In this document: one piece after another, positions 7,978 through 18,084 of the stretch
How positions within the stretch are numbered: position 1 is the first letter of the stretch
Layout: each line of letters begins with the position of its first letter
Assembly: GCF_004834005.1 (NCBI RefSeq)
Contig: NZ_STFF01000002.1
Location: 124,001 to 188,000, forward strand
Origin: Niastella caeni
GTDB lineage: Bacteria > Bacteroidota > Bacteroidia > Chitinophagales > Chitinophagaceae
Direction of reading: 5' to 3'
DNA: 64,000 bases
Program-made: the position numbers and the translations under genes
The notes under the pieces: model-generated
Told to the model about the DNA's origin: nothing
What the model saw: only the letters and a program-made list of their open reading frames with translations
Database searches by the model: none

Positions 7978-8886
7978 ATGATTAAATTTAGGGAAGTAAC
8001 AGAACTGCTATTACTCGTTGCATTAATTTTCGCGTGTCATGCATCAAAAAAAGTTTCAGATCCATTGTTGCCAGCATTTGATATAGAAGGCCATCGCGGC
8101 TGCCGGGGACTAATGCCCGAAAATACCATTCCGGCCATGATGAAGGCGCTGGAACTGGGCGTTACCACACTTGAAATGGATGCGGTGATCACCAAAGACA
8201 AACAGGTGATCTTATCTCATGAACCCTTTTTTAACCATGAGATCACTACCGGTCCCGATGGAAAATATATAACTGAACAGGATGAGCGCAAGCTGAATAT
8301 TTACCACATGACCTATGCGCAAACGCAAGCTTATGATGTGGGATTGAAGCCGCATCCGCGTTTTCCTAACCAGCGGCGGCTAAAAGCTACCAAGCCATTG
8401 CTGCGCGAAGTGATCGATAATGTGGAAGCCTATCACAAATTAAATGGTGGCCGTTCTGTTTTTTATAATATAGAAACCAAATGCCAACCGGCTACCGATA
8501 ACAATTATCACCCTGCGCCGGAAGAGTTTGTGAATACCCTCATGAAGGTGGTCAATGGGGCCAGGATCAGCAACCGGGTTATTATTCAGTCGTTCGATTT
8601 TCGTACGCTGCAGGCGTTACATAAAAAGTATCCCATAATAAAAACGGCTGCCTTAATTGAAGATTATGATAAACGACCATTGGAAGAACACCTGAAAGCA
8701 CTGGGTTTTATGCCTACGATCTATAGTCCGGCATACAGCCTGGTCACCAAAGAACTGGTAGAAAAATGCCATGAGCGGCTGATAAAGGTGATTCCCTGGA
8801 CGGTAAATGATAAAGCGGGAATAGATAAATTGAAGGCTTTGGGTGTTGATGGGATCATTACTGATTACCCGGATCTGTTGAAATGA
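7978..8886 (+). CDS. Glycerophosphodiester phosphodiesterase, lipoprotein
   Basis: 302 aa. Hydrolyses glycerophosphodiesters to glycerol-3-phosphate and an alcohol. Signal peptide with lipobox IFAC (Cys20), so likely membrane-anchored. GDPD motifs: EGHRGCRGLMPENT (about 36-49, catalytic HR..PENT), TLEMDAVITKD, VILSHEP (second catalytic His), YNIETK (metal ligand), PWTVND and DGIITDYPD at the end. Stop codon opens a heptad tract. Confidence 0.92.
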   Translation: MIKFREVTELLLLVALIFACHASKKVSDPLLPAFDIEGHRGCRGLMPENTIPAMMKALELGVTTLEMDAVITKDKQVILSHEPFFNHEITTGPDGKYITEQDERKLNIYHMTYAQTQAYDVGLKPHPRFPNQRRLKATKPLLREVIDNVEAYHKLNGGRSVFYNIETKCQPATDNNYHPAPEEFVNTLMKVVNGARISNRVIIQSFDFRTLQALHKKYPIIKTAALIEDYDKRPLEEHLKALGFMPTIYSPAYSLVTKELVEKCHERLIKVIPWTVNDKAGIDKLKALGVDGIITDYPDLLK

Positions 8887-8984
8887 GAAATGAGGAATGA
8901 GGAATTAAGAATGAAGAAGGGGAATGCAGAATATTGAATGTTGAATATTGAATGCTGAATGTTGAATGTAGAAGTAGGAAAGAA
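8885..8984. repeat. Long one-sided heptad tract
   Basis: Two registers: GAGAAAT, GAGGAAT, GAGGAAT, TAAGAAT, GAAGAAG (8885-8919), then nine units such as GAATATT, GAATGTT, GAATGCT (8922-8984). It begins in the phosphodiesterase stop codon and ends 17 bp before the next start. No inverted partner in this gap; a partner-type arm with the same words exists at 39427. Confidence 0.85.
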
Positions 8985-9001
8985 CAAAGAAACTTACCGA
9001 T

Positions 9002-9787
9002 ATGAACTTGTCTCTCGAAGGAAGAAACGCCGTGATCTGCGGAAGCACCCAGGGTATTGGATTGGCCATTGCCGAAGAATTGGCGTTAATGGGTGCTAAC
9101 TGTACCTTACTGGCCAGGAACTCAGCAGCATTGCAGGCAGCTATCAAAAAACTGGATATCGCACTACGGCAGCAGCACAGCTACCTGGTGGCCAACTTTA
9201 GTAAGCCTGAACAGGTAAAGCAGGTAATTGCCCAACACATACAACAAAACCCCGTGCATATTTTGATCAATAACACGGGTGGGCCGCCGCCGGGCTCTGT
9301 GCTGGATGCAACAGAAGAAGCATTTTTAACTGCCTTCAATCAACACCTGATCGTTAATCAGCTTCTGGCCCAGGCCGTTATTCCGTCCATGAAGGAAGCA
9401 GGTTACGGGCGCATCATCAATGTTATTTCTACCTCTATTCGCATCCCCATCACCAACCTGGCGGTATCGGGTACCGTGCGGGGTGCGGTAGCTATGTGGT
9501 CGAAGATCCTGGCTAATGAAGTAGGGCAATTCAATATAACGGTCAACAATATTTTACCCGGCCTTACCAAAACCCAGCGATTGGAAAGTTTGATCCAGAA
9601 CAACGCGCAGAAACGCGGCGTATCAACCGAAGTTATTGAACAGGAAATGAAACAGGAGATTCCCATGAAACGATTTGGCGAAGCCGCAGAGCTGGCGGCA
9701 GTCGCAGCATTCCTGGCATCACCTGCCGCCTCGTACGTAAACGGAGTAAGCATTGCGGTCGATGGCGGGAAAACGGGGGCTTTATAG
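9002..9787 (+). CDS. SDR-family oxidoreductase with atypical active site
   Basis: 261 aa. Rossmann fold: GSTQGIGLAIAEEL (about 14-27) and NNTGG (about 88-92). C-terminal DGGKTGAL as in FabG-like enzymes. Odd: where classical SDRs have S(x12)YxxxK, this protein reads ISTSIRIPITNLAVSGTVRGA, so Tyr and Lys are absent (Val/Ser and Arg instead). This matches my memory of a FabG-like SDR subgroup with a degenerate tetrad. Substrate unknown; a reductase with altered mechanism or a non-catalytic binding role are both possible. Confidence 0.85.
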   Translation: MNLSLEGRNAVICGSTQGIGLAIAEELALMGANCTLLARNSAALQAAIKKLDIALRQQHSYLVANFSKPEQVKQVIAQHIQQNPVHILINNTGGPPPGSVLDATEEAFLTAFNQHLIVNQLLAQAVIPSMKEAGYGRIINVISTSIRIPITNLAVSGTVRGAVAMWSKILANEVGQFNITVNNILPGLTKTQRLESLIQNNAQKRGVSTEVIEQEMKQEIPMKRFGEAAELAAVAAFLASPAASYVNGVSIAVDGGKTGAL

Positions 9788-9813
9788 AAATGAGAAAGGG
9801 AAGAAAAAGGTAA

Positions 9814-9973
9814 AAAGGCTTAAAGGCAAAAAGGCATAAAGGCATAAAGACAACGAGGAAATGGCTTGCTTGCAGCTTGTAGCTTGCAGCTGTATTAAGG
9901 CAACGAGGGAAAGAGGCAAAGAGAAAAAAGCTGTATTCTGTACTTGCTTTCTGCTTACAGCTTATTGCTTACA
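9814..9973. repeat. Octad tract followed by two heptad tracts
   Basis: Octads AAAGGCTT, AAAGGCAA, AAAGGCAT, AAAGGCAT, AAAGACAA (9814-9861). Heptads GCTTGCA, GCTTGTA, GCTTGCA (9868-9895). Heptads GCTTTCT, GCTTACA, GCTTATT, GCTTACA (9946-9973) in the same orientation. Fills the SDR-kynU gap. Confidence 0.85.
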
Positions 9974-9998
9974 GTTATTTCACGATAACAAAAACTAC

Positions 9999-11285
9999 AT
10001 GATATTTGAAAACTCACATTCATTTGCCTGCCAGCTCGATCAGGAAGACGAACTGCATTCGTTCAGGCACCAGTTTATAATGCCTGTAATAGACGGCCGG
10101 CAACAAATTTATTTTTTGGGTAACTCCCTGGGCTTGCAACCGGTACGAACTTCAGCCTACCTGCAACAGGTATTGAACAAATGGGCCAACTACGGCGTGG
10201 AAGGTTTTTTCATGGGCGAACAGCCCTGGTTACAATACCACGATCAGCTCATTCAGCCGCTTTCACAAATAGTAGGCGCATTGCCACATGAAGTAGTGGT
10301 GATGAACCAACTAACGGTGAACCTGCATCTGCTGCTGGTGTCTTTTTATCAACCCCATCAAAAACGCAACAAGATTATTTGTGAGGCCAAGGCATTTCCC
10401 AGCGACCAGTACATGCTGGAAACGCACGTGAAATATTGCGGTTTCGATCCCAATGAAGTGATCATAGAGGTAGCACCGCGTAAAGGTGAGCACACCATTC
10501 GTCACGAAGACATTCTGCAGGCAATACAACAACACAAAGACGAGCTGGCCCTGGTGTTGTGGGGTGGATTGAATTATTATACCGGTCAGTTGTTCGATAT
10601 GGCGGCCATTACCAAAGCAGCACAAGCGGTAGGAGCCAAAGTAGGATTCGATCTTGCGCATGCTGCCGGTAATATTCCTTTGCAATTGCACGATTGGAAC
10701 GTTGATTTTGCGGCATGGTGCAGTTACAAATACATGAATTCGGGCCCTGGTGGTATTGGTGGCGCCTATATTCATGAACGTTACCACAACGATGCAACAT
10801 TGCCTCGTTTTGCCGGTTGGTGGGGGTACGATAAAGCCACCCGTTTTTTGATGCAGAAAGGATTTAATCCAACCCGGTCGGCAGAAGGCTGGCAGCTAAG
10901 TACGCCTTCACCATTGTTGTATGCCGCACATAAAGCGGCGCTGGACCTGTTCATGGAAGCAGGGATTGACAGATTACAGAAGAAGCGGAAATTATTGAAC
11001 AGTTGGCTCTGGTTCCTGCTCGATGAGCTGAACAGCCAGCAATTGGAACCGGTGATCGAATTTATTACTCCCCGCGAAGAAGCCGAAAGGGGATGCCAGG
11101 TATCTATGTTGATGTTACAACAGGGTAAACAGGTGTTTGAAGAGCTGGCCCGGGCCGGCATAATCGTCGATTGGCGTGAACCCAATGTGATCAGGCTGGC
11201 GCCGGTACCTTTATACAATACTTTTGAGGAAGTATGGCAATTCACTAATATCTTGCGGCAAATTTTACAACTCCAACACGCATGA
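9999..11285 (+). CDS. kynU: Kynureninase
   Basis: 428 aa from ATG 9999. PLP enzyme cleaving kynurenine or 3-hydroxykynurenine to (hydroxy)anthranilate plus alanine in tryptophan degradation. Seen: FLGNSLGLQP (substrate loop), FDLAHAAGN (PLP-binding Asp/His), SYKYMNSGPGG with the Schiff-base Lys, and FAGWWGYD. An in-frame extension to 9861 only translates repeat sequence and is rejected. Overlaps pyrF by ATGA. No other kynurenine-pathway gene is in the window. Confidence 0.94.
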   Translation: MIFENSHSFACQLDQEDELHSFRHQFIMPVIDGRQQIYFLGNSLGLQPVRTSAYLQQVLNKWANYGVEGFFMGEQPWLQYHDQLIQPLSQIVGALPHEVVVMNQLTVNLHLLLVSFYQPHQKRNKIICEAKAFPSDQYMLETHVKYCGFDPNEVIIEVAPRKGEHTIRHEDILQAIQQHKDELALVLWGGLNYYTGQLFDMAAITKAAQAVGAKVGFDLAHAAGNIPLQLHDWNVDFAAWCSYKYMNSGPGGIGGAYIHERYHNDATLPRFAGWWGYDKATRFLMQKGFNPTRSAEGWQLSTPSPLLYAAHKAALDLFMEAGIDRLQKKRKLLNSWLWFLLDELNSQQLEPVIEFITPREEAERGCQVSMLMLQQGKQVFEELARAGIIVDWREPNVIRLAPVPLYNTFEEVWQFTNILRQILQLQHA

Positions 11286-12082
11286 CACGGCAGCAACTCG
11301 TTGAACAAATACGCACCAGGCAATCATACCTCATCGTAGGACTTGATACGGACCTTACCAGGATCCCCAAGCATTTACTGTCTAAAACCGATCCGGTTTT
11401 TGAATTCAACAAGCAGATCATTGATGCTACCAAAGATTATTGTGTAGGTTACAAGATCAATACTGCTTTTTATGAAGCATTGGGCATACCGGGCTGGGAA
11501 GCCATGGAAAAAACAGCAGCGTATATTCCAGCCACCCATTTTAAAATTGCCGATGCCAAACGGGGCGATATTGGTAATACTTCTTCACAATACGCCAAAG
11601 CGTTTTTCGAAACCCTGCAGTTCGACGCTATTACGGTAGCCCCCTATATGGGCGCCGACAGTGTGTTGCCTTTCCTGGAATATAAAGACAAATGGACGAT
11701 CGTATTGGGATTAACTTCCAATACAGGCGCCCGTGATTTTGAGTTGCAAAAGGCAGGGGATGAGTTGTTGTATGAAAAAGTATTGCGTACGGCTGCGCAA
11801 TGGGGCACAGCCGATCAATTGATGTTTGTGGTGGGAGCAACGCAGGCTTCAGAATTTACCAATATTCGCGCCATTACGCCAAATCATTTCTACCTGGTTC
11901 CCGGGGTAGGGGCGCAGGGCGGCAGTTTAAAAGATATTTCAGAAAAAGCCATGAATAAAGAGGTGGGTTTGTTGGTAAACGCCAGCCGGGCCGTTATTTA
12001 TGCATCAGACCAGGAAGATTTTGCTGTTAAAGCAATGCTAATAGCTAAAGAATACCAGCAGGAAATGGCCGGCTATCTGTAA
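11282..12082 (+). CDS. pyrF: Orotidine-5'-phosphate decarboxylase
   Basis: 266 aa. Final step of UMP synthesis, decarboxylating OMP. Long (type 2) PyrF as in mycobacteria and Bacteroidota: VGLDTDLTRIP (17-27), KINTAFYEALG, and the catalytic FKIADAKRGDIGNTS (Lys-Asp-Lys array), VAPYMGADSV, VPGVGAQGG. Four-base overlap with kynU (ATGA) implies translational coupling of two unrelated pathways. Confidence 0.94.
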   Translation: MTRQQLVEQIRTRQSYLIVGLDTDLTRIPKHLLSKTDPVFEFNKQIIDATKDYCVGYKINTAFYEALGIPGWEAMEKTAAYIPATHFKIADAKRGDIGNTSSQYAKAFFETLQFDAITVAPYMGADSVLPFLEYKDKWTIVLGLTSNTGARDFELQKAGDELLYEKVLRTAAQWGTADQLMFVVGATQASEFTNIRAITPNHFYLVPGVGAQGGSLKDISEKAMNKEVGLLVNASRAVIYASDQEDFAVKAMLIAKEYQQEMAGYL

Positions 12083-12124
12083 GAGTGGAACGGTTGTTGT
12101 TTAAGGGGAATTGAAATCTTTACT

Positions 12125-12652
12125 ATGAAAACGATGAGATTCTCCCTGTACGCATTATTATTAGGTGTGGTATTATATTCCTGTCGAAAAGAAGATACCG
12201 TTACCGAACAGCCGAAACCTGGTGGCAATGGTGATACTACTGCTACTGACAGTTCAGTGAACGAATCAACCCTGTTAGCACTGGTAAATAATGTACGCAA
12301 AACAGGTTGCACCTGTGGTTCAACCGCCATGCCGGCTGTTGCACCCGTAACCTGGAATAACCTGCTTGAAAAAGCCGCCCTGCTGCATAGTGCGGATATG
12401 AATAAGAATAATTACTTCAGCCATACCGGTCTCGACGGTTCATCTCCCGGCACCCGTTTAACCCGCGTTGGTTACAACTGGATAGCTTATGGTGAGAACA
12501 TTGCCAAAGAATATACTTCCGAGCAAGCGGTCATGACTGACTGGCTGAAAAGCGAAGGCCACTGTAAGAACATCATGAGCAGCAATGTAAAAGAAATGGG
12601 CGTGGGCCGCGATGGTAATTACTGGAGCCAGCTTTTCGGGGCCAGGAATTAG
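12125..12652 (+). CDS. CAP-domain (SCP/PR-1-like) lipoprotein
   Basis: 175 aa. Lipobox LYSC (Cys20) with RKED after it, a Gly/Thr/Ser linker (30-50), then a CAP domain: LLALVNNVRKTG, LLHSADMNKNNYFSHTG (active-site His), AYGENIA (Glu), and GHCKNIMS near the C-terminus. Extracytoplasmic. CAP proteins of this YkwD-like type have no firmly known activity in Bacteroidota. 42 bp after pyrF, possibly read through. Confidence 0.88.
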   Translation: MKTMRFSLYALLLGVVLYSCRKEDTVTEQPKPGGNGDTTATDSSVNESTLLALVNNVRKTGCTCGSTAMPAVAPVTWNNLLEKAALLHSADMNKNNYFSHTGLDGSSPGTRLTRVGYNWIAYGENIAKEYTSEQAVMTDWLKSEGHCKNIMSSNVKEMGVGRDGNYWSQLFGARN

Positions 12653-13206
12653 TTAATAAATTATTAGGTTGTACAAGACAGATTCAAGAACATAGGACCT
12701 ACTATTTAATACTTAACACTTATTATTTGAAACATATTAGAGGTGGGTTTTACAAATTTTCCTTCCATTTTAAACCTCATAAGATATTTACTTTCACGCA
12801 GTTCGATTTAGGAAATGTGAATTATTTTTTCATTAACAGATAGGGGTGCACACAATTGCAGGTGCCTAAAAAGCGTTCTTAGAAGTTGTAAGACGTAAAG
12901 ATACCAAATGCCTTTTCCCGAAACGTTATCGGTGATTTTAACCAGGTATCGAATAAGTACTAAAGAATTGATAGTGCTATTACTATATTTCCGGGAAAGC
13001 ATTAAGTATTTAAACGTGCCATTTGCACCCATGAACCCTGTAGAGCCCTTGTATGAATGATCCATTCTTACATGGGTTATGCTGTTAAATGGGTACCATT
13101 AACCAATGATCAATACAAGTACTGATAATTGGTTTTTAAGTTTTTAAACATAATCAGAAAAAGAAGATCTATTATCCTATAGAAATTTAAAATCCAATCA
13201 TCGGCT
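12653..13206. other. 554-bp gap, no gene found
   Basis: AT-rich. I see no convincing ORF, strong terminator, clear -7 box or heptad/octad tract. It must hold the promoter of the large cargo gene downstream. Confidence 0.5.
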
Positions 13207-16200
13207 ATGCGAAAAATTTTACGCGGGCACGTATTTAATAAACATTTTCTCTTTACCCTATGTTTAGGTTTTTCTTTCTTTCTTAAAGCCCATGCACAGG
13301 TGTCCGGTACATTTACCATCAACTCTGCCGTAGCTACCGGCGGTTCTAATTTCAATTCATTTACAGACGCCGTTGCTTCTTTGTCGGGTGGCGTTAATGG
13401 CGCGGTTATATTCAATGTGCAATCAGGCAGCGGCCCTTACAACGAGCAGGTGATAATTAATAACATTACAGGTGCTTCAGCTACCAATACTATTTTATTT
13501 AACTGTAATGGCGTAACCCTTACGTTCATGTCTACCAACAGCACCCAACGTGCTGGTATAAAACTGAACAGTGCCGATTATGTAACTTTTGATAATCTCG
13601 TGGTTGTGCCGCAGGGTGTTAATTTCGGTGAATATGGTTATGGTTTCCATTTATTAAATGATGCAGACAATAATACGATCAGGAACTGCCAGATCAATAA
13701 TGGTTATAACATGTTCGATTTCGAAGCCAATGAAGGCATTGTGATCAATGGGAATAATGAAAATTCAGTGTTGCCGGGATATAGTAATTGTGATGATAAC
13801 CTGATCCAGGGGAATACCATTTCGGGTGGCAGCGTAGGAATAACCCTCTCATCGATACCGGTTACCGGTAATCCGCCCATATATATAAACGGGAATAGGA
13901 TCCTAAACAACACCATTTCAAATTTCGCATTTTACGGAATGCAGTTTTCTTATAACAGCGGCACCCAGATAAATGGAAATGATATATCAGGAGGACCGAA
14001 TTTATATATCTCATCCGGGATCTATATTGGTGGTTTAAATCAAAGTCTTTCCGTAACCAACAACCGTATCCATGATCTTGCAGTGCCTGATTTTATGGGC
14101 GGCAATGACGTGACTGGTATTTTGCTCAATTCCCAGGGTGTTGCCGGCAGAGAAAGCACCATTGCCAATAACCTTATTTATAATATACAAAACAACGAGT
14201 TGCAGTTTGGGATTGCCGCACGCAACGGGTTGAGTTCTTATTTTAATATCTACCATAATACAATATCACTCGATGATCAAATACTGCCCGGCACTGAAAC
14301 TTATGGGTTTTATTTCGAAAATGTAACCGATATCGACGTAAAGAATAATATTGTAACAATTACGAGGCCATCCACTAATTGGAATTATGGCATCTACGTA
14401 TTGGCGGCCCCCCCACGATTTACTAGTGACCATAATGATATTTATGTACAAACAGGGATTTCTTTTATATGTGATTTTGGATATTATGTAGGTAACGATA
14501 TACCTACAATAGCTCAATGGCGGGCAGATACCGACCTGGATCATTTTTCAACCGATATAAATCCGTTATATACCAATTTGGCCGGGTCAGATTTCAGGCC
14601 AACTGCACAGCCTATAGATAACATGGCACTTTTTGCAAGTATCACTACCGATATTACCAGCGCAGCCCGCAATACTACCAACCCCGATCCGGGTTGCTAT
14701 GAGTTTACATCAGCAGCATGCTCTACGCCTGTTACAGCCGGTACTACCTTTGTAGCGCCTGATTCAATTATGTGTATAGGTCCGAAGATAACTTTGGGAG
14801 TATCGGGTAACTCTGCAGGCGGGGGACAAACCTATACCTGGCAAACATCTACCACTGCAACGGGCACTTTTACCAATCTTACCGGCGCGCTCGCATTCCC
14901 GCTTTATGAAGGGTCGCCTACTACCACTTTATACTATCGGGTTGCTGTTACCTGCGGCGCCACTACGCAATATTCTAATCCGATCAGGGTGTTAGTGACA
15001 TCTGCACTCAACGGCGGTACCTATACCATCAACTCTGCATTGCCTACCGGCGGTATCAACTTCAACTCTTTCAGCGATGCGGCACGGGCATTGCAATGCG
15101 GTGTAAATGGCCCTATCGTATTCAATGTATCAAGTAATAATGGTCCTTATAACGAACAGTTGATCATTCCGGCAGTAAATACTTCCGCTACCAGAACAGT
15201 TACGTTTAATGGTAACGGCGCTACTATTGCCTATGAACCAACGAACGATGCACAAAGCGCAGTAATAAAATTAGATGGTACCGACTATATAACCTTTGAT
15301 AGCCTGAATGTGGATGTGTTGGGCTCCCTGGAAGGGTTTGGTTTCGGTATCCAGTTAATGAACAATGCCGATCACAACACCATAAGACGCTGTACGGTAA
15401 ATGTGAACAAAATATCTACCAGCCCTTACTATGCAGGTATTGTAATGAATGGTGACAATATAAATCCAAAATTAGAGATCACGAACAGTTTTTGCGATAG
15501 CAACCTGATCGAAAGAAATACCGTGAATGGCGCATATGTTGGCATTACTTGTGTATCTAAATCAGATGTTGATGGATTAACTTCTTATTCAGTGGGGAAT
15601 ATTATCAGGAAAAATACCCTGATCGATAACTGTAACTTTGGTCTTTATATAGCCGGAACCGAGAATTTGGTTGTAGACAGCAATGAGATCAAACATGTCA
15701 ACCGTTCCATATTTACCATCAACCCCTTCCAGAGTATTTTTATATACAGAGTAAACTACGGCCTCTCCATAACAAGGAACAGGATCCATAATTTATTGGA
15801 AGGAAATAAAACTTCTGTTGTTTCGATCGATGGTATACGATTTGAAAGGGTGGTAACCACAGCCGCCAAACCGCATATGGTTAGCAATAATGCGCTGTAT
15901 TACTTCAGGGGTAATGGTATTCAACAGGGGTTATATGCCATCAGCTCCAATTACATAAAATTCTATCACAATACGGTTTCGTTAGATGATACTGCATCAA
16001 CCGCGTTAATTACCACCCGAGGTTTTGCGCTGTTCGGAACCGGGACCACAGGTATTGAGGTAAAGAACAACAACTTTGTAGTAAGACGCGGCGGAACAGC
16101 CCCTAAATATTGTATATACCTGTCTACCAACGATAGCGGACTGGTGGCCAATAACAACAACTACTACATGAATGCTGCTTCCGGTACCAGGAATAATGTG

Positions 16201-16977
16201 GGTTATATGGGCGGTATAGAATACCTGTCTTTAACCAACTGGCTGGCTACCCGCAAAGATTCTGCTTCCATTTCAGTTGATCCTGTATATCATGATATGC
16301 CCAATGGTGACCTAACACCTACCAAGATCCCGTTTGAGAACAGAGGGACCAACGTTGGCATCACCAAAGACATCTGGGATGCAACAAGAAGCACAACAGC
16401 TCCCGATATCGGCGCATTTGAATTCACTATATGCAGAACACTTACCAATCCGGTGTTAACCGTAGACTCGGCAGGTGTAAATGTTATCCGGTTTAGCTGG
16501 CAGGCCATTCCTAACACCTCCGGTTATCGCGTATCACGCGATGGCTTCAACTGGACAATGCCTTCTTCCGGCGCTATGGGCACTACTCATACCATCACCG
16601 GTTTAAGTCCCCGTGATACCGTTGGATTGATGGTGAAAGCGCTGGGATCAAGAGTTGATTGCCCGGAATATTTATCTCAACGGGTAACAGGCCAGGCGCT
16701 CACCGATCAGATCTTTGTTCCCAACACCTTTACGCCAAATGGCAACGGGCAGAACGATGTGTTCAAAGTGTACAGCAATGTACTGTCAACAGTTCGTTGG
16801 ATGGTATTCAACCAATGGGGCGAAAAAGTATTTGAAACTTCCGACAAGCAGGCCTCGTGGGATGGAAACTATAAAGGCAAACCGCAACCGATTGGCGTAT
16901 ATGTATATGTGGTATCCGGCACATTGTCAGATGGAACCAAAGTAACTCAAAAAGGCTCATTTAATCTTATCCGGTAA
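13207..16977 (+). CDS. Giant T9SS cargo: duplicated beta-helix plus gliding-type C-terminal domain
   Basis: 1256 aa, exported (signal peptide to about residue 35). Two homologous right-handed beta-helix modules, each opening with the same signature (TINSAVATGGSNFNSF near 38, TINSALPTGGINFNSF near 608) and rich in N.I..N turns, separated by an Ig-like stretch (about 500-600). Then a fibronectin-III-like domain (about 1080-1160) and a C-terminal CHU_C/type B sorting domain (VPNTFTPNGNGQNDVF, VFNQWGEKVFET, GVYVYVV). Likely secreted through T9SS and surface-attached; ligand unknown. Followed after 21 bp by a PorP/SprF-like gene. Confidence 0.9.
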   Translation: MRKILRGHVFNKHFLFTLCLGFSFFLKAHAQVSGTFTINSAVATGGSNFNSFTDAVASLSGGVNGAVIFNVQSGSGPYNEQVIINNITGASATNTILFNCNGVTLTFMSTNSTQRAGIKLNSADYVTFDNLVVVPQGVNFGEYGYGFHLLNDADNNTIRNCQINNGYNMFDFEANEGIVINGNNENSVLPGYSNCDDNLIQGNTISGGSVGITLSSIPVTGNPPIYINGNRILNNTISNFAFYGMQFSYNSGTQINGNDISGGPNLYISSGIYIGGLNQSLSVTNNRIHDLAVPDFMGGNDVTGILLNSQGVAGRESTIANNLIYNIQNNELQFGIAARNGLSSYFNIYHNTISLDDQILPGTETYGFYFENVTDIDVKNNIVTITRPSTNWNYGIYVLAAPPRFTSDHNDIYVQTGISFICDFGYYVGNDIPTIAQWRADTDLDHFSTDINPLYTNLAGSDFRPTAQPIDNMALFASITTDITSAARNTTNPDPGCYEFTSAACSTPVTAGTTFVAPDSIMCIGPKITLGVSGNSAGGGQTYTWQTSTTATGTFTNLTGALAFPLYEGSPTTTLYYRVAVTCGATTQYSNPIRVLVTSALNGGTYTINSALPTGGINFNSFSDAARALQCGVNGPIVFNVSSNNGPYNEQLIIPAVNTSATRTVTFNGNGATIAYEPTNDAQSAVIKLDGTDYITFDSLNVDVLGSLEGFGFGIQLMNNADHNTIRRCTVNVNKISTSPYYAGIVMNGDNINPKLEITNSFCDSNLIERNTVNGAYVGITCVSKSDVDGLTSYSVGNIIRKNTLIDNCNFGLYIAGTENLVVDSNEIKHVNRSIFTINPFQSIFIYRVNYGLSITRNRIHNLLEGNKTSVVSIDGIRFERVVTTAAKPHMVSNNALYYFRGNGIQQGLYAISSNYIKFYHNTVSLDDTASTALITTRGFALFGTGTTGIEVKNNNFVVRRGGTAPKYCIYLSTNDSGLVANNNNYYMNAASGTRNNVGYMGGIEYLSLTNWLATRKDSASISVDPVYHDMPNGDLTPTKIPFENRGTNVGITKDIWDATRSTTAPDIGAFEFTICRTLTNPVLTVDSAGVNVIRFSWQAIPNTSGYRVSRDGFNWTMPSSGAMGTTHTITGLSPRDTVGLMVKALGSRVDCPEYLSQRVTGQALTDQIFVPNTFTPNGNGQNDVFKVYSNVLSTVRWMVFNQWGEKVFETSDKQASWDGNYKGKPQPIGVYVYVVSGTLSDGTKVTQKGSFNLIR

Positions 16978-16998
16978 ATAATCCTAAAACTGTTTGTA

Positions 16999-17994
16999 AT
17001 GCGATATCTTATAAAAACCGGCTTGTTACTGTTGACGCTTTTGTCAGGCATTACAGGTCATTCTCAAACAGATCCACATTTCTCACAATACTATGCATAT
17101 CCGCTATGGCTGAACCCTGCTTTAACAGGCGCCATCGACGGTAACTACCGGGTTACGGCAATGTACCGTAGCCAGTGGGGGGGTATTACCAACCCATTTG
17201 CAACGCCCGGTATTTCGGCAGATATAGTTACGAATAAAAATGTAAGCCTTGGTATGAACGTCATGAACCTGCGGGCGGGTACCATTGGTTACAGCTATTT
17301 GACCGGGTATGCTTCCATGGCCTATAATGGTGTTCGCTTTGGCTATCATCAAATATCAATGGGTATGGCATTCGGTGTCATCAATCGCCGGTTCGATCCT
17401 TCCAAGTTCCAAACGGGCGACCAATGGAACCCATACACCGGTTACGACCCAACGAACGGCGGCACTGAAGTGTTGAATAAAACATCGGCCATTGCATTTG
17501 ATGCAGGTGTTGGCGCTGTATATTATGATGGTACGCCGGGGAGAAAATACAACTTCTTTGGCGGCCTTTCTGCTTACCATTTAACGCAACCGCAGGACCC
17601 CTTCCTGGCCGGTGATCACGAAAAAATGCCCATGCGGTTGACTGCCCATGCTGGTATAAAATATAATGTGAATGAAGATGTAAGCATTACGCCCAACGTG
17701 TTGTACATGCGGCAGGGGAACAGCCAGGAAAAAATGGTTGGCGCCTATGCCCAGATGCGCGTTAATGAAACCACCGACTTTTTATTGGGAGCTAACTACC
17801 GGTTTAAAGACGCATTGTGCCCTTATGCCGGTGTTTATTATAAGAATTATATGATCAGTGTGAGTTACGATGTAAATACATCTGACCTCGGAAAAGTGGG
17901 CGGCAATGCCAATAACTTCGAAATCTCTCTTACGCTCATTGGCCGCAAAACAGTTAAACCTGATGCGGTGCCATTTGTGTGTCCGAGATTGTAG
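16999..17994 (+). CDS. PorP/SprF-family T9SS membrane protein
   Basis: 331 aa. Signal peptide, then QTDPHFSQYYAYPLWLNPALTG, the family hallmark, and an outer-membrane beta-barrel ending in SLTLIG. SprF-like proteins partner with type B cargo for export and anchoring. Position directly after the CHU_C-type cargo supports that this is its dedicated partner. Confidence 0.92.
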   Translation: MRYLIKTGLLLLTLLSGITGHSQTDPHFSQYYAYPLWLNPALTGAIDGNYRVTAMYRSQWGGITNPFATPGISADIVTNKNVSLGMNVMNLRAGTIGYSYLTGYASMAYNGVRFGYHQISMGMAFGVINRRFDPSKFQTGDQWNPYTGYDPTNGGTEVLNKTSAIAFDAGVGAVYYDGTPGRKYNFFGGLSAYHLTQPQDPFLAGDHEKMPMRLTAHAGIKYNVNEDVSITPNVLYMRQGNSQEKMVGAYAQMRVNETTDFLLGANYRFKDALCPYAGVYYKNYMISVSYDVNTSDLGKVGGNANNFEISLTLIGRKTVKPDAVPFVCPRL

Positions 17995-17998
17995 TAAG

Positions 17999-18081
17999 AG
18001 GCAAAAAGGCAACGAGGCATAAAGGGAAGAGCTTTGTATTCATTATCACATTAGCAAATTATCACATTAGCAAATTGATTA
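17999..18081. repeat. Two octad tracts
   Basis: AGGCAAAA, AGGCAACG, AGGCATAA, AGGGAAGA (17999-18030), then ATTATCAC, ATTAGCAA, ATTATCAC, ATTAGCAA, ATTGATTA (18042-18081). It fills the gap between the two T9SS genes up to 3 bp before the next ATG. The second word set recurs in reverse at 5719 and 55256 and directly at 63981. Confidence 0.88.
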
Positions 18082-18084
18082 TAC

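Noticed and set aside
8922-8984. CRISPR-like array
   Set aside because: The repeat step is 7 bases with no spacers, and no cas genes are present.
9861-9998. N-terminal extension of kynureninase
   Set aside because: It translates intergenic repeat words and has no family counterpart; ATG 9999 fits homologues.
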